Assembly: GCF_012273015.1 (NCBI RefSeq)
Contig: NZ_CP050954.1
Span: 1,798,001 to 1,862,000 of the forward strand
Origin: Hymenobacter sp. BT18
Lineage (GTDB): Bacteria; Bacteroidota; Bacteroidia; Cytophagales; Hymenobacteraceae
Reading direction: 5' to 3'
DNA length: 64,000 nucleotides
Positions 1 through 9,200 of this stretch are shown here, one piece after another. How positions within the stretch are numbered: the first letter of the stretch is position 1; every line of letters starts with the position of its first letter. The notes under the pieces were generated by a model, which saw only the letters and a program-made list of their open reading frames with translations, made no database searches and was not told the origin of the DNA. The position numbers and the translations under genes are program-made.

Positions 1-109
1 GTATCAGTGTCAGCCTATACCCGGTGCCGAACCAAGAACTAACCATTAACGCGTGTTTGGAATTTTGCACCAGCGCCATTTCCCTACTGCTTTATCTGGC
101 GCCCGCCTG

Positions 110-163
110 CCGAAGCATCTCCACTGCTTCGGTGAAAAGCCTCACACCAAACAGTGGAGATAC
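110..163. repeat. Nested inverted repeats (REP-like)
   Basis: Two alternative hairpins share sequence. An 8-bp perfect stem pairs 110-117 (ccgaagca) with 125-132 (tgcttcgg). A second perfect 10-bp stem pairs 117-126 (atctccactg) with 152-161 (cagtggagat). The stretch 1-278 otherwise shows no convincing gene. It could be an intergenic REP-type element or the terminator of the operon ending at 279. Confidence 0.5.
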
Positions 164-278
164 TGCGGCTGCGCTTAGCAGGACGTTCTAAAAGTAGGCT
201 TTTACAAAAATCAGACATACTCTCAGCAAACAGATAACCGCGCGTGAGACACGTGCCCGTGTGGTGCTATTCGCAGAG

Positions 279-692
279 CTACTCAGAATCGCGCGAAACC
301 CTTGTGCGCACCTTTTTGAGGAGCATCTTAACAAAGGGAAACACAATTCCTAGAGGTATAGAATATATAAAATATTTGTAATAGTTATCACCAGTTAGAT
401 TATCATAGAATATTAACAAAAATGACGTGAATACCAAAGAGAATAATATCGTATTGAATAATAATAAATACAATTTTTCGTCGGTATTTTTTTCTATATA
501 AATTAAACCAGGAATTAGAAAAATGGAAAGAAAAAAAATAATAACAATAATATAAACAGAAGTATAAATGAAGTTAGATAAAAAATTCATTTCATCCACA
601 TAAAACTTTAATTTCAAAAACAATGAGCATACGAAGCACCAAAGCACTGCAGAAGAACATAGTACTAGCAGATTTTTTGAAAATTCTTTCAT
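279..692 (-). CDS. Small four-helix membrane protein, unknown function
   Basis: The predicted product has 137 residues when started at the ATG at 692. An in-frame ATG further upstream would overlap the preceding gene. Four hydrophobic segments are visible: near residues 8-28, 38-65, 75-97 and 104-124, with few charges between them and a basic C-terminus. I do not recognise the family. The start lies one base after the stop codon of the upstream lipoprotein gene (694-696), so the two are almost certainly translated as a coupled pair. The DNA is much richer in A+T than the household genes further on, which suggests accessory or acquired origin. By position it could be a partner or immunity protein of the upstream product, but nothing in its sequence proves that. 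Confidence 0.6.
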   Translation of the reverse strand: MKEFSKNLLVLCSSAVLWCFVCSLFLKLKFYVDEMNFLSNFIYTSVYIIVIIFFLSIFLIPGLIYIEKNTDEKLYLLLFNTILFSLVFTSFLLIFYDNLTGDNYYKYFIYSIPLGIVFPFVKMLLKKVRTRVSRDSE

Positions 693-693
693 C

Positions 694-2329
694 TCAAGGG
701 CATGTAAGCGTTGAAAGCGGAATTTTATTGTTAATCGCATACATTACTGGGGCATAGTACGGCCTATTCCGAATACTTGGTCGAACTATTGCTTTTACCC
801 CGCTTGCATTCAAACTATTTGCTATCCTATTCATAGTACCATTCCACAAGGCATCTCCTTTAGCAAATTGCAAATATTCACCATTATTGGCTATTTTGAC
901 TATATACCCCAGCACAGCATCTAACTCGCCCGTTATTCTATCAGCTCCTTGAGTATAGAATTCGTAGGTACCATCAGCGTTTTTACGGCACCCAAATGTT
1001 CTATTTTCCAGTTACGGGATGTTGATAATTATATGGATCTTGGATTGTGGTAAAGGTCCAATAAGCATCGTTTACAGTAGTGTTGTATTCACTGACAATG
1101 ACTGAACCTCTATCCATGGGGATGCCAATTGACAGTATAGACCCTATAGGATTATTCGCCCATAAGAAAGCATTGTTAGCCGGCGCATAAGGATGAGGCT
1201 GGAACACTGTACCGGTATATGTATTCAAATTAGTTCTTACCTCATTCATAAACTGCACCGGCGTCATCATCCGCCCATTTACAATAGGCAGCTTATCCAT
1301 TTTAACAGAAAATCTATCCAGATTAATTGCCTGACCGCCAGCATTTATTAAATCCTGAACTTTCCAATCAATAATATTTCTGTCAATAGTTGACATAGCC
1401 CTCAATTTATCATATACTATCTGAGGAGGGTATAGAGTAATCTATTTTTTCCAAGTATCGTTAAGACCAGGGCAAGGACCGAAAAACGCTGTTCGGTTTG
1501 CCATCAATTCAACATAAAGATATTCGCGGTAAGTTGCTACAGGGTCGGGCGCGGGCTGTGACGGAACTCCAGGATTATAAGGATTGGGATTGTATGGATC
1601 AGAGGGATATGGATTATATGAACTGGTAGGTGTACATACAGGCTCGATTATCGTTTGAACCTGCGTCCAATGACCGCATATAAACGTATCCTCTGGGTAG
1701 TAGCACCCATCCACTCCTGATGTCTGAATATAGTTTGAACCTGTGCCACACGTGCTTTCGTTAGTCCAGTAGCACGTCCAGTTATTTACACAACCAGCTG
1801 TTAAGGCTTTTTCTGTATTTTTAACCCTATCTTTTTTTTTACCATTTTCAATTATCTCCACATATAGCTTATCAGTATGTAGCTCTTTAATTAGACGTGT
1901 GCCAGAGTATGGCTTACCTTTAATGTACCCTTTCGCATCCAAAAAAGTCTGTACGCTAAATTCCATTGGCGAAACCATTTTAACTGCCAGGAATTTATTG
2001 GTTCTGATGAAATTTACTGGCTGCCCTTGCTTCTCTGCTTTGAGAGGAATGTAATAGAATAGTACGGAATCGGGGTAAAGCTTAGCGTACCCTTTATTCC
2101 AGACCGGGCGCCAATGAATCCCTAGCGCAGTTGCGTCCTGAATCTTATCATGAAGAGCTGATTCATCAAAAGTTGTCCTAATCAACTCAATTGCTTGGTC
2201 ATTTTTTGCCTGCTTCGCCAAGCTCAGAGCTTTGTTTACTTGAACATATTGTTCCTGCTCAAATACTTTCTTTTCACAGCTTACTAAGCCTAATAGCAGC
2301 ACACTGTACGCAAACAGTTTTTTTACCAT
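694..2329 (-). pseudogene. Broken lipoprotein gene: nonsense codon plus frameshift
   Basis: Three open segments look like one gene of about 545 codons. The first (2329-1442) ends in a TAG at 1442-1444. The same frame stays open straight past that codon through 1405 and on to 1001. There a TAG at 1001-1003 ends it, right after a run of four A (plus-strand TTTT at 1004-1007). Dropping one A restores a frame that runs to the TGA at 694-696 and joins HPVTG to NRTFG. The joined C-terminal part resembles, from memory, a family of secreted Bacteroidota proteins of unknown function with a conserved HPVxGNRxFG segment. A single T-to-A change would turn a leucine codon into the first stop. Sequencing error is possible for the homopolymer lesion, less so for the substitution. 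Confidence 0.65.
1442..2329 (-). CDS. Lipoprotein, N-terminal part of the broken gene
   Basis: This 295-residue open frame begins with a lipoprotein signal peptide (hydrophobic residues 5-16, then LVSC as the lipobox, Cys18). The exported part contains a mixed region to about residue 175, then a cysteine-rich stretch with paired aromatic residues (CVNNWTCYW, CYYPEDTFICGHW), a low-complexity linker of Asn, Pro, Tyr and Ser (about residues 235-262), and a segment ending PCPGLNDTWKK before the TAG. The same frame stays open after that stop, so this is probably a truncated product rather than a complete protein. If expressed it would still be anchored in the envelope. The function is unknown. The DNA is AT-rich compared with the downstream genes. 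Confidence 0.6.
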   Translation of the reverse strand: MVKKLFAYSVLLLGLVSCEKKVFEQEQYVQVNKALSLAKQAKNDQAIELIRTTFDESALHDKIQDATALGIHWRPVWNKGYAKLYPDSVLFYYIPLKAEKQGQPVNFIRTNKFLAVKMVSPMEFSVQTFLDAKGYIKGKPYSGTRLIKELHTDKLYVEIIENGKKKDRVKNTEKALTAGCVNNWTCYWTNESTCGTGSNYIQTSGVDGCYYPEDTFICGHWTQVQTIIEPVCTPTSSYNPYPSDPYNPNPYNPGVPSQPAPDPVATYREYLYVELMANRTAFFGPCPGLNDTWKK

Positions 2330-2441
2330 TTTTTCTATATTTAATAAAATTCGTTACAAATAAACGTTGGGACTGCAACTTATGCAAATGAATACAGCCT
2401 AAGCTCTAAAAAAATGTATTTCCCTTAATATCAACCTCTTA

Positions 2442-3227
2442 CTAGTGCTGCGTGGGAAGCTGGCGCCGCTCGAAAACCCGGATTCCCTGGAAAACGGTAA
2501 GCCGCAAGTCTAAGCCCAGCACGGGCGTGCGAAAATTGCGGGGGCCGCCGGGAATGGGGTTACCCTCCTCGTCGGTCTGGCCCAATACCAGTTGGTAGGC
2601 AGTAGCATAGCCGGCCCAGGGCGTCAAGTCGAGCCAGTCGGTCAGGCGCAGGCCTACTTCGCCGCGCGCCAGGCCAAAATCAATGAAGCGTTCCTTGGGC
2701 TCGTCTTCCGCCCGCTGCAGGCGCAGGTAGGCGGTCATTTCGTAGGACAGGCGCGGGCGGATGCGCACACTCCGGCCAATCTGAAAAGCCCGTTCCACGT
2801 CGAGACGCAGGCGGGTGCTGGCCCGGTTCTGGTCCGCGGCTTCCGCAAACCGGTACTCCGCGCTCAGGCGCTGGCCCACGGTGAAGCCACCCAGGTCGCC
2901 GCGGTGGCGCAGAAACCCTTCCGGGGTGAAGGCGCCGGCATCTTCCACGCGCTGGTAGCGCGCCGTGCCGCCGAGGCTCCACTGAGAATTCCAGAAATGC
3001 TCGTAGCCTACCTGCAGCTGTTTGCCATAGAATCCCGCCGGGTTAGCAATGGCGGCATCGGTGGTACGCTGGCCGCGTAAGCCTACAAACGCGTAGTCGC
3101 CGCTTTGGAGGGCATATTCTACCTGAGCTTCGGGCCAGAGCTCCAGCTCGTAGCGAATGTGCTTCTGCGCCTGGGCGGTGCCGGCAGCCAGCAGCGTGGT
3201 AGCTCCAAGTACAATAGATTTATGCAT
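2442..3227 (-). CDS. Outer-membrane beta-barrel-like protein (possibly DUF2490)
   Basis: The product has 261 residues with a clear signal peptide (residues 1-20, cleavage after AQA). The mature part alternates polar and aromatic residues in short strands, such as YALQSGDYAFVGLRGQR, GYEHFWNSQWSLGGTARYQ and RPRLSYEMTAYLRLQ, as expected for an outer-membrane barrel. The length and the layout of a small barrel recall DUF2490 proteins, but the assignment rests on memory of the pattern only. Its start overlaps the stop of the M20 amidohydrolase gene by 8 bases, so the two are co-translated. A role in the same uptake or turnover process as the amidohydrolase is possible but not shown. Confidence 0.6.
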   Translation of the reverse strand: MHKSIVLGATTLLAAGTAQAQKHIRYELELWPEAQVEYALQSGDYAFVGLRGQRTTDAAIANPAGFYGKQLQVGYEHFWNSQWSLGGTARYQRVEDAGAFTPEGFLRHRGDLGGFTVGQRLSAEYRFAEAADQNRASTRLRLDVERAFQIGRSVRIRPRLSYEMTAYLRLQRAEDEPKERFIDFGLARGEVGLRLTDWLDLTPWAGYATAYQLVLGQTDEEGNPIPGGPRNFRTPVLGLDLRLTVFQGIRVFERRQLPTQH

Positions 3228-4452
3228 GGGCGGCTTCGGAATGAGTGACGGTGACGGGTTCCAGCGAGGCTAGCTCCTTTAGGGCCAGCCAGGCCATCAG
3301 CCCCGGTCCTACCTCCAGGGCGTGGGCGTCCACGTCGAAGGTAGGTGTGTGCACGGAGGAGGCGTGGCGGCCATCGGCCGCCCGGGTACCCAACCGGTAG
3401 AAACAGGCACTGGTGGCTTGGGAGAAATAGGCGAAATCCTCGGCCGCCATCCACTGGTCGAGCTCAATAACGTTTTCCGCGCCCAGATATTCTTCTGCCG
3501 CCGCGCGGACGCGGGCCGTGAGCTGGGGCTCGTTTTCCAGGTAGGGGTAGCCCCGGCGGATTTCCAGCTCACAAACGGCCCCCATAGAGTCGGCCAGCCC
3601 CTCGCATAGGCGGCGCAGGTGCTGGTGGGCCTCCTCCCGCCACTGCTCATTGAGCGTGCGGAAAGTGCCTTCGATATACACCTCGTTGGGAATGACGTTG
3701 GTGGCGCCGTTGGCAATAACCTTCCCAAACGACAGCACAGAAGGCAGCTTCGGATTGGCCCGCCGGCTCACCAGCTGCTGCGCGGCCACAATAAGGTGAG
3801 CAGCCACCAGCACCGGGTCGAGGTTCATTTCGGGCATGGCGCCGTGGCCGCCTTTGCCACGCACCGTCAGGTACAACTCGTCGGTGCTGGCCATGTACCG
3901 GCCGGGCCGGATGCCAATCTGCCCAGCCGGCAACATCGGGAATACGTGCTGGCCCAGTACGCTGGCGGGCGCCGGGTTTTCCAATACCCCTTCCTGAATC
4001 ATGAGGGAAGCACCGCCGGGCAGCAATTCCTCGCCGGGCTGAAAGATAAGCTTCACGGTTCCCTCAAACTCGTCGCGCAGCTGGGTGAGCAGGCGCGCCA
4101 CGCCCAGCAGCGACGAAGTATGCACATCGTGGCCGCAGGCGTGCATGACGCCGGGGTTGGTTGATTTGTAGGACACCTCGTTCTGCTCCTGAATGGGCAG
4201 GGCGTCCATGTCGGCGCGCAGGGCTACCACGCGGCTGCCCGGGTTGCGGCCTTCAACCAGTGCCACGACTCCGGTTGTGGCCATGGGCTGCGGATCGAGC
4301 CCGAGGCGGCGCAGCTGCTCCGTAACGAAGGCGGCGGTGTTGAACTCCTGAAACGACAGCTCCGGGTGCGCGTGCAGATGCTGACGCAGGGCTACAGTTT
4401 CGGCGGCGGCTTCGGCAGCCAGCTCTTTCAGGCGAGGAAGAAGGTGTTGCAT
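3220..4452 (-). CDS. M20 family amidohydrolase (N-acyl amino acid / hippurate type)
   Basis: This 410-residue enzyme belongs to the M20D metallopeptidase family, which hydrolyses N-acylated amino acids and related amides. Visible family signatures are LRQHLHAHPELSFQE near the N-terminus, the metal-binding HACGHDVHTSSLLG with Cys and His ligands, FQPGEELLPGGAS with its Glu pair, and GQHVFP with the dimer-domain histidine. The start at 4452 (MQHLLPRL) was chosen because upstream codons give an extension the family lacks. No signal peptide is present, so it should be cytoplasmic. The exact substrate cannot be read from the sequence. The stop overlaps the start of the barrel-like protein gene by 8 bases. 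Confidence 0.9.
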   Translation of the reverse strand: MQHLLPRLKELAAEAAAETVALRQHLHAHPELSFQEFNTAAFVTEQLRRLGLDPQPMATTGVVALVEGRNPGSRVVALRADMDALPIQEQNEVSYKSTNPGVMHACGHDVHTSSLLGVARLLTQLRDEFEGTVKLIFQPGEELLPGGASLMIQEGVLENPAPASVLGQHVFPMLPAGQIGIRPGRYMASTDELYLTVRGKGGHGAMPEMNLDPVLVAAHLIVAAQQLVSRRANPKLPSVLSFGKVIANGATNVIPNEVYIEGTFRTLNEQWREEAHQHLRRLCEGLADSMGAVCELEIRRGYPYLENEPQLTARVRAAAEEYLGAENVIELDQWMAAEDFAYFSQATSACFYRLGTRAADGRHASSVHTPTFDVDAHALEVGPGLMAWLALKELASLEPVTVTHSEAAHA

Positions 4453-4515
4453 AACAATGCAAGGTAAGAAGCGGGCCCACTTGCGCATACCTGCCACCTA
4501 AAAAAGCAGCGGTGC

Positions 4516-4911
4516 TTACTCGAATAATACGCTCAGGTGAGGCTTGACAGTGAGCAACATGGGACGCCCCAGGATGTTCGGACTGAAGGCAGCCTCCAAT
4601 TGCTCCTCGGTAGCCAACAGGCGGCTTACCACCAGACAATCGGCAAATTCCAGGTACTCGCCTCGCTTATCATTGTTGTAGCGAATCCGACCGCGCACGG
4701 CTACCGTCATATCCAGCAGAATGGCTTTGGTCAGGGTGTCGAACAACGTCAGGTCTACCATGCCGTGCTCCGGCCACAACGACACCCGCAGTTGTAGTGC
4801 GCCCTGCTGCACCCGGTAGCGGAAGCTGCCGTTCTCGCCAGCGGTGGGTATACCTTCCAGCCCTTGCAACAAGTCCAGCTCATCCCACTGCAATTGCCGC
4901 AACGTAGACAT
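4516..4911 (-). CDS. Conserved hypothetical protein, 131 residues
   Basis: This is a soluble, acidic protein without a signal peptide or membrane segment, and I do not recognise a family. It has alternating hydrophobic strands (LQLRVSLWPEHGMVDLTLFD, VAVRGRIRYNN) suggesting a compact beta-rich fold. It starts five bases after the stop of the SPOR-like lipoprotein gene and lies upstream of the M20 amidohydrolase gene in the same orientation. The likely transcription unit is deoC, lipoprotein, this gene, amidohydrolase, barrel protein. Codon use and GC content match the neighbours, so it is probably an ordinary resident gene. Confidence 0.65.
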   Translation of the reverse strand: MSTLRQLQWDELDLLQGLEGIPTAGENGSFRYRVQQGALQLRVSLWPEHGMVDLTLFDTLTKAILLDMTVAVRGRIRYNNDKRGEYLEFADCLVVSRLLATEEQLEAAFSPNILGRPMLLTVKPHLSVLFE

Positions 4912-4916
4912 CGCGC

Positions 4917-5465
4917 TTAGAAAGCGGTTTTGTTTAGAAGCACCTGCGCTGGTTGTAGCTCAGCTTTGGGAGCCAGTGGCCGAATACGTAGCATGGCGGC
5001 TTCGGCTTCCAACCGGGTAAGGTAGTCGCCAATCCAGAGGCGGTAGAGGGGCTGCTTGAAAGTAATGTAGTCCGTTTCTTCAGGGTAACGGCTGATAACT
5101 TCGCGGCGGATGCTCATGGCCTGCTCCCGCTCCATGCCCACGTAGGCTAGGATGCGGAAGCCCTGGGCATATTTCACGTTTTGATTGGTGAAGGCCTGGT
5201 CGCGGAGGCGCTGCTCCACTTGGGCATTTACGTGGTTTACCGGCGCCACGGTAGCAGCGGCTTTCGGAGGCAAGGCTGCGGCGGGTTTGGGGGCGTTGAA
5301 CACGGGCCGGTAGCGGCTTAAGTCCTCCGCGGGCAACGCAGTGGTGGTAGCCTGGCGGGTCGTGTCAGGTACGGTGGTAGAAGCAGCCGGTGCCGAAGCA
5401 GCGCAGGCCCCTAACGAGAAAAGAACAGAAAGCAACAGCACGTTACGAAGTAGCAGAAGTTTCAT
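4917..5465 (-). CDS. Lipoprotein with SPOR-like C-terminal domain
   Basis: The product has 182 residues with a lipoprotein signal (basic start, hydrophobic residues 7-18, lipobox LGAC). An Ala/Pro/Thr-rich linker follows to about residue 85. The last 80 residues (YAQGFRILAYVGMEREQAMSIR, then YRLWIGDYLTRLEAEAAMLRIR) have the repeated strand-helix pattern of SPOR domains, which bind denuded peptidoglycan glycan strands. It is therefore probably an outer-membrane lipoprotein that contacts the cell wall. Its start lies 23 bases inside the end of deoC, which implies translational coupling although the functions are unrelated. Confidence 0.75.
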   Translation of the reverse strand: MKLLLLRNVLLLSVLFSLGACAASAPAASTTVPDTTRQATTTALPAEDLSRYRPVFNAPKPAAALPPKAAATVAPVNHVNAQVEQRLRDQAFTNQNVKYAQGFRILAYVGMEREQAMSIRREVISRYPEETDYITFKQPLYRLWIGDYLTRLEAEAAMLRIRPLAPKAELQPAQVLLNKTAF

Positions 5466-6129
5466 CGGCAGGAAGCAGCAAAGCTATACTATTGGAAGAG
5501 CCCAACCGGTCGGCCCCGGCGGCTACTAAGGCCAGGGCCGCCTCGCGTGTGCGGATGCCGCCCGAGGCTTTAATACGGATATGCGCCGGCAGGTGGCGGC
5601 GCATCAGCTCAATATCGGCGACGGAAGCACCCCGATTGGCAAAACCCGTGGAGGTTTTCACGAAGTCGGCCCCAGCTTCGGTACACAGCTGGCAGGCCTG
5701 AATGATTTCTTCCTCCGTCAGCAGGGCCGTTTCAATAATCACCTTCAGGATAGCCTGCTTGAAGTGACACAGCTCCGCCAACTCCCCTACTTCATCCTCT
5801 ACCTCACTCAGCCGGCCAGATTTAAAGGCGGCCACATTCAATACCATATCCACTTCCTTGGCCCCGTCGTTTAGGGCTTGGTGGGCTTCAAAGAACTTCA
5901 CTTTCGCGAGTTGATAGCCTAGCGGAAAACCCACTACAGTACACACGGGCACCCCGGAGCCATGCAGTTCTTCTACGGCCTGACGGACGTAGCAAGGCGG
6001 CACACACACCGAGGCAAACTTATACTGGGCCGCTTCGGCGCAAAGCTGGGCAATCTGTTCCCGGGTGGCGTCGGGGCGGAGTAGGGTATGATCGATGCGA
6101 GCGGCTAAGTCGGGGGCAGCAGTGGGCAT
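5443..6129 (-). CDS. deoC: Deoxyribose-phosphate aldolase
   Basis: DeoC cleaves 2-deoxyribose 5-phosphate to glyceraldehyde 3-phosphate and acetaldehyde in deoxynucleoside breakdown. The 228-residue protein shows the expected signatures: RIDHTLLRPDATREQI at the N-terminus, LKVIIETALLTEEEI with the proton-relay region, FVKTSTGF with the Schiff-base lysine, and RIKASGGIRT with the second active-site lysine. The start at 6129 (MPTAAPDL) fits family length. An upstream in-frame ATG at 6177 would add an atypical cysteine-rich leader overlapping the hairpin after secA. Its end overlaps the following lipoprotein gene by 23 bases. Confidence 0.93.
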   Translation of the reverse strand: MPTAAPDLAARIDHTLLRPDATREQIAQLCAEAAQYKFASVCVPPCYVRQAVEELHGSGVPVCTVVGFPLGYQLAKVKFFEAHQALNDGAKEVDMVLNVAAFKSGRLSEVEDEVGELAELCHFKQAILKVIIETALLTEEEIIQACQLCTEAGADFVKTSTGFANRGASVADIELMRRHLPAHIRIKASGGIRTREAALALVAAGADRLGSSNSIALLLPADETSATS

Positions 6130-6157
6130 ACGCAGCACGGAAAGGGTGGGGAAACAG

Positions 6158-6186
6158 CAGTGGCAGGCGAAACTCACCTGCCACTG
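6158..6186 (-). terminator. Hairpin downstream of secA
   Basis: A perfect 10-bp stem (cagtggcagg / cctgccactg) with a 9-base loop lies 26 bases after the secA stop codon. The tract following it on the minus strand has only a short T run, so termination may be partial and leave some read-through into deoC. Confidence 0.6.
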
Positions 6187-6212
6187 GCTAATACTACAAA
6201 GACGCGGGAAGT

Positions 6213-9200
6213 TTAGTCGATGATGACGGCGCGGTTATTCACCACGTCTTCCTCCACGCTCTTGTATTTCACATCACGCACGATGCGGCCGTCCATGTAC
6301 TGCACGCTCACCCGGTCGTTGCGGTTGGCTACTTTCTGGGAGCGGGCGGGCGTTTGCTTTTCTAGCACCTGAGGCTGCTGCCCGGCCTGCTCCAGGTCCT
6401 CGGGGCCAGCGCCCAGCGAAGCCGACGAAACCTCTTTTTCGGCGCGCAGCTTGGGCTGGGGTGCAGCCTGCGGGATTTCGTCTTCCACATAGAACTCGGG
6501 CTCCTCGATACCAGCGTCGCCGGCCTGCATGGGAATATCGGCGCGGAACAGGAAGTGTACCGTTTCCTCGTTCACTTTCGCAATCATGCGCTTGAACAGC
6601 TCAAACGACTCGAACTTGTAAATCAGCAGCGGGTCTTTCTGCTCGTACACAGCGTTCTGCACCACCTGCTTCAGGTCGTCCATGGCGCGCAGGTGCTTGG
6701 TCCAGGCTTCGTCGATAACGGCAAGCGTCACCACCTTCTCCATGCCCCGGATGAGCTCCTGGCCGTTGGTGGCCTGAGCGCGGCGCAGGTTCACTACCGA
6801 CTGTACTTGCTTGCGCCCGTCGGTGAAGGGCACGGCAATGTTTTCGAAAGGCGCGTTTTGGGCAATCAGGTCGTTGATGAGCGGCATAGAATGCTCACCA
6901 ATGACGTTGCTCTTGTCCTCGTAGTAGCCGAGTGCCTCGTCGTAGAGCTTCTGCGTGAGCTGGGGCGCCGGCATGCTGCTCAGCTCCTGGGCCGTGAGGT
7001 GGGTATCGTAGCTGAACAAGCGGATAACGGCCAGCTTGAAGTCCTCGAAGTCGTTGGAGGATTTGTGGGCCGCTACGATGTCTTCGCAGACGTCGTAAAT
7101 CATGTTCCACACGTCCAGCTCCAGCCGCTCGCCAAACAGGGCATTGCGGCGGCGCTTGTACACCACTTCGCGCTGGGCGTTCATTACGTCGTCGTACTCC
7201 AGCAGGCGCTTGCGGATGCCGAAGTTGTTTTCCTCGACCTTCTTCTGGGCGCGCTCAATAGAGCTCGTAATCATGGAGTGCTGGATTACTTCCCCTTCTT
7301 CCAGACCCATCCGGTCCATCAGCTTGGCAATACGCTCCGAGCCGAACAGACGCATCAGGTTGTCTTCCAAGCTCACGAAGAACTGCGAAGAACCCGGGTC
7401 GCCCTGGCGGCCGGCGCGGCCCCGCAGCTGCCGGTCTACGCGGCGGCTTTCGTGGCGCTCCGTGCCAATGATGGCCAGTCCGCCCGATTCTTTGGCGGTG
7501 CCGCGCAGCTTGATGTCGGTACCACGACCAGCCATGTTGGTGGCAATGGTCACGGTGCCGGGGTGACCAGCAGCGGCCACAATCTCGGCTTCGCGCTGGT
7601 TTTGCTTAGCGTTCAGGACCTGATGCGGGATGTTGCGCAGCTTGAGCATACGGCTCACCAGCTCCGAAATTTCCACCGACGTGGTACCTACCAGCACCGG
7701 ACGGCCGGCTTTCACCAGCGTCTGGATTTCCTCGGCCACGGCGTTATACTTCTCGCGCACCGTCTTATATACCTTATCGTGCTCGTCCTTGCGCGAAATG
7801 CCGCGGTTAGTCGGAATCACGACTACGTCGAGCTTGTAGATTTCCCAGAACTCGCCGGCTTCCGTTTCGGCCGTACCCGTCATGCCGCCCAGCTTGTGGT
7901 ACATGCGGAAGTAGTTCTGCAGCGTTACGGTAGCGTAGGTCTGGGTGGCGTCTTCCACGCGCACGTTTTCCTTGGCTTCAATAGCCTGGTGCAGTCCGTC
8001 GGAATAGCGGCGGCCTTCCATCACACGACCGGTCTGCTCATCCACGATTTTTACCTTGCCGTCATCGGTCAGGATGTACTGGTCGTCGCGCTCAAACAGG
8101 GTGTAGGCTTTCAGCAGCTGGTTCACGGTGTGCACCCGCTCCGATTTCTCCTGGTAGTCGTTGATGACCTTTTCCTTCTGGTGCAGCTTATCTTCTTCCG
8201 AAATGACGGCGCTTTTCTCAATGGCCGCAATTTCAGACCCAATGTCGGGCATGATGAACAGGTGCGGGTCTTCGCCCTGGGCCGTAATCAGGTCAATGCC
8301 TTTTTCAGTCAGCTCAATCTGGTTGTTCTTCTCGTCAATTGTGAAGAACAGGGGCTTGTCGGCCTCCGGCATCTGACGGGAGTTATCCTGCATGTAGTAG
8401 TTTTCTACTTTCTGCAGCACGGCGCGCATGCCAGTTTCCGAGAGGAACTTGATGAGCGGCTTGCTCTTGGGCAGGCCGCGGTAGGCGCGGAACAGCATCA
8501 GGCCACCCTCCCCTTCTTTGGGGCCGTCGTTGCCTTCTTTAATAAGCTTGCGCGCCTGCACCAGGTAATCCTGTACCTGCTTTTTCTGCTCGTTCACCAG
8601 CCGCTCGATGCGGGGCTTCAGGATATGAAACTCATGTACGTCGCCGCGGGGCACCGGGCCCGAGATGATGAGCGGGGTACGGGCGTCATCGATCAGTACG
8701 GAGTCCACTTCGTCGACCATGGCGTAGTGGTGCTTGCGCTGCACTAGCTCCCCGGTTTCGCGGGCCATGTTGTCGCGCAGGTAGTCGAAGCCGAATTCGT
8801 TGTTGGTGCCGTAGGTGATGTCGGCCAGGTAGGCTTTGCGGCGGGCATCGGTGTTGGGCTGGTGCTTGTCGATGCAGTCAACGGTGATGCCGTGGAACTC
8901 GAACAAGGGGGCATTCCACTCGGAGTCACGCTTAGCCAGGTAGTCGTTCACCGTTACCAGGTGCACGCCGCGGCGGGCCAGGGCGTTGAGGAAGGCGGGT
9001 AGGGTTGATACCAGCGTCTTACCCTCGCCGGTTGCCATTTCAGCAATTTTGCCCTGGTGCAGCACCACGCCGCCAATCAGCTGCACGTCGTAGTGTACCA
9101 TGTCCCAGGTGATTTCAGCCCCGCCGGCCAGCCATTTGTTGCTCCAGATAGCCTGGTCGCCCTGAATGGTCACGTTGCTCTTGCGGCGGGCAATTTCCCG

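Noticed and set aside
1001-1405. The 134-residue frame as an independent gene
   Set aside because: Its start would be a TTG or internal ATG. The frame is continuous with the upstream lipoprotein except for one TAG, and its end joins the next frame after removal of one A.
1-2400. A transposon or phage boundary in the AT-rich first 2.4 kb
   Set aside because: The base composition differs from the rest, but no transposase, integrase, terminal repeat or tRNA attachment site was seen.
6555-8747. A 730-codon open frame on the plus strand opposite secA
   Set aside because: It lies wholly within a clear secA gene. Its His/Val/Leu/Gln-rich composition is the usual reflection of a GC-rich coding strand, with no recognisable domain.
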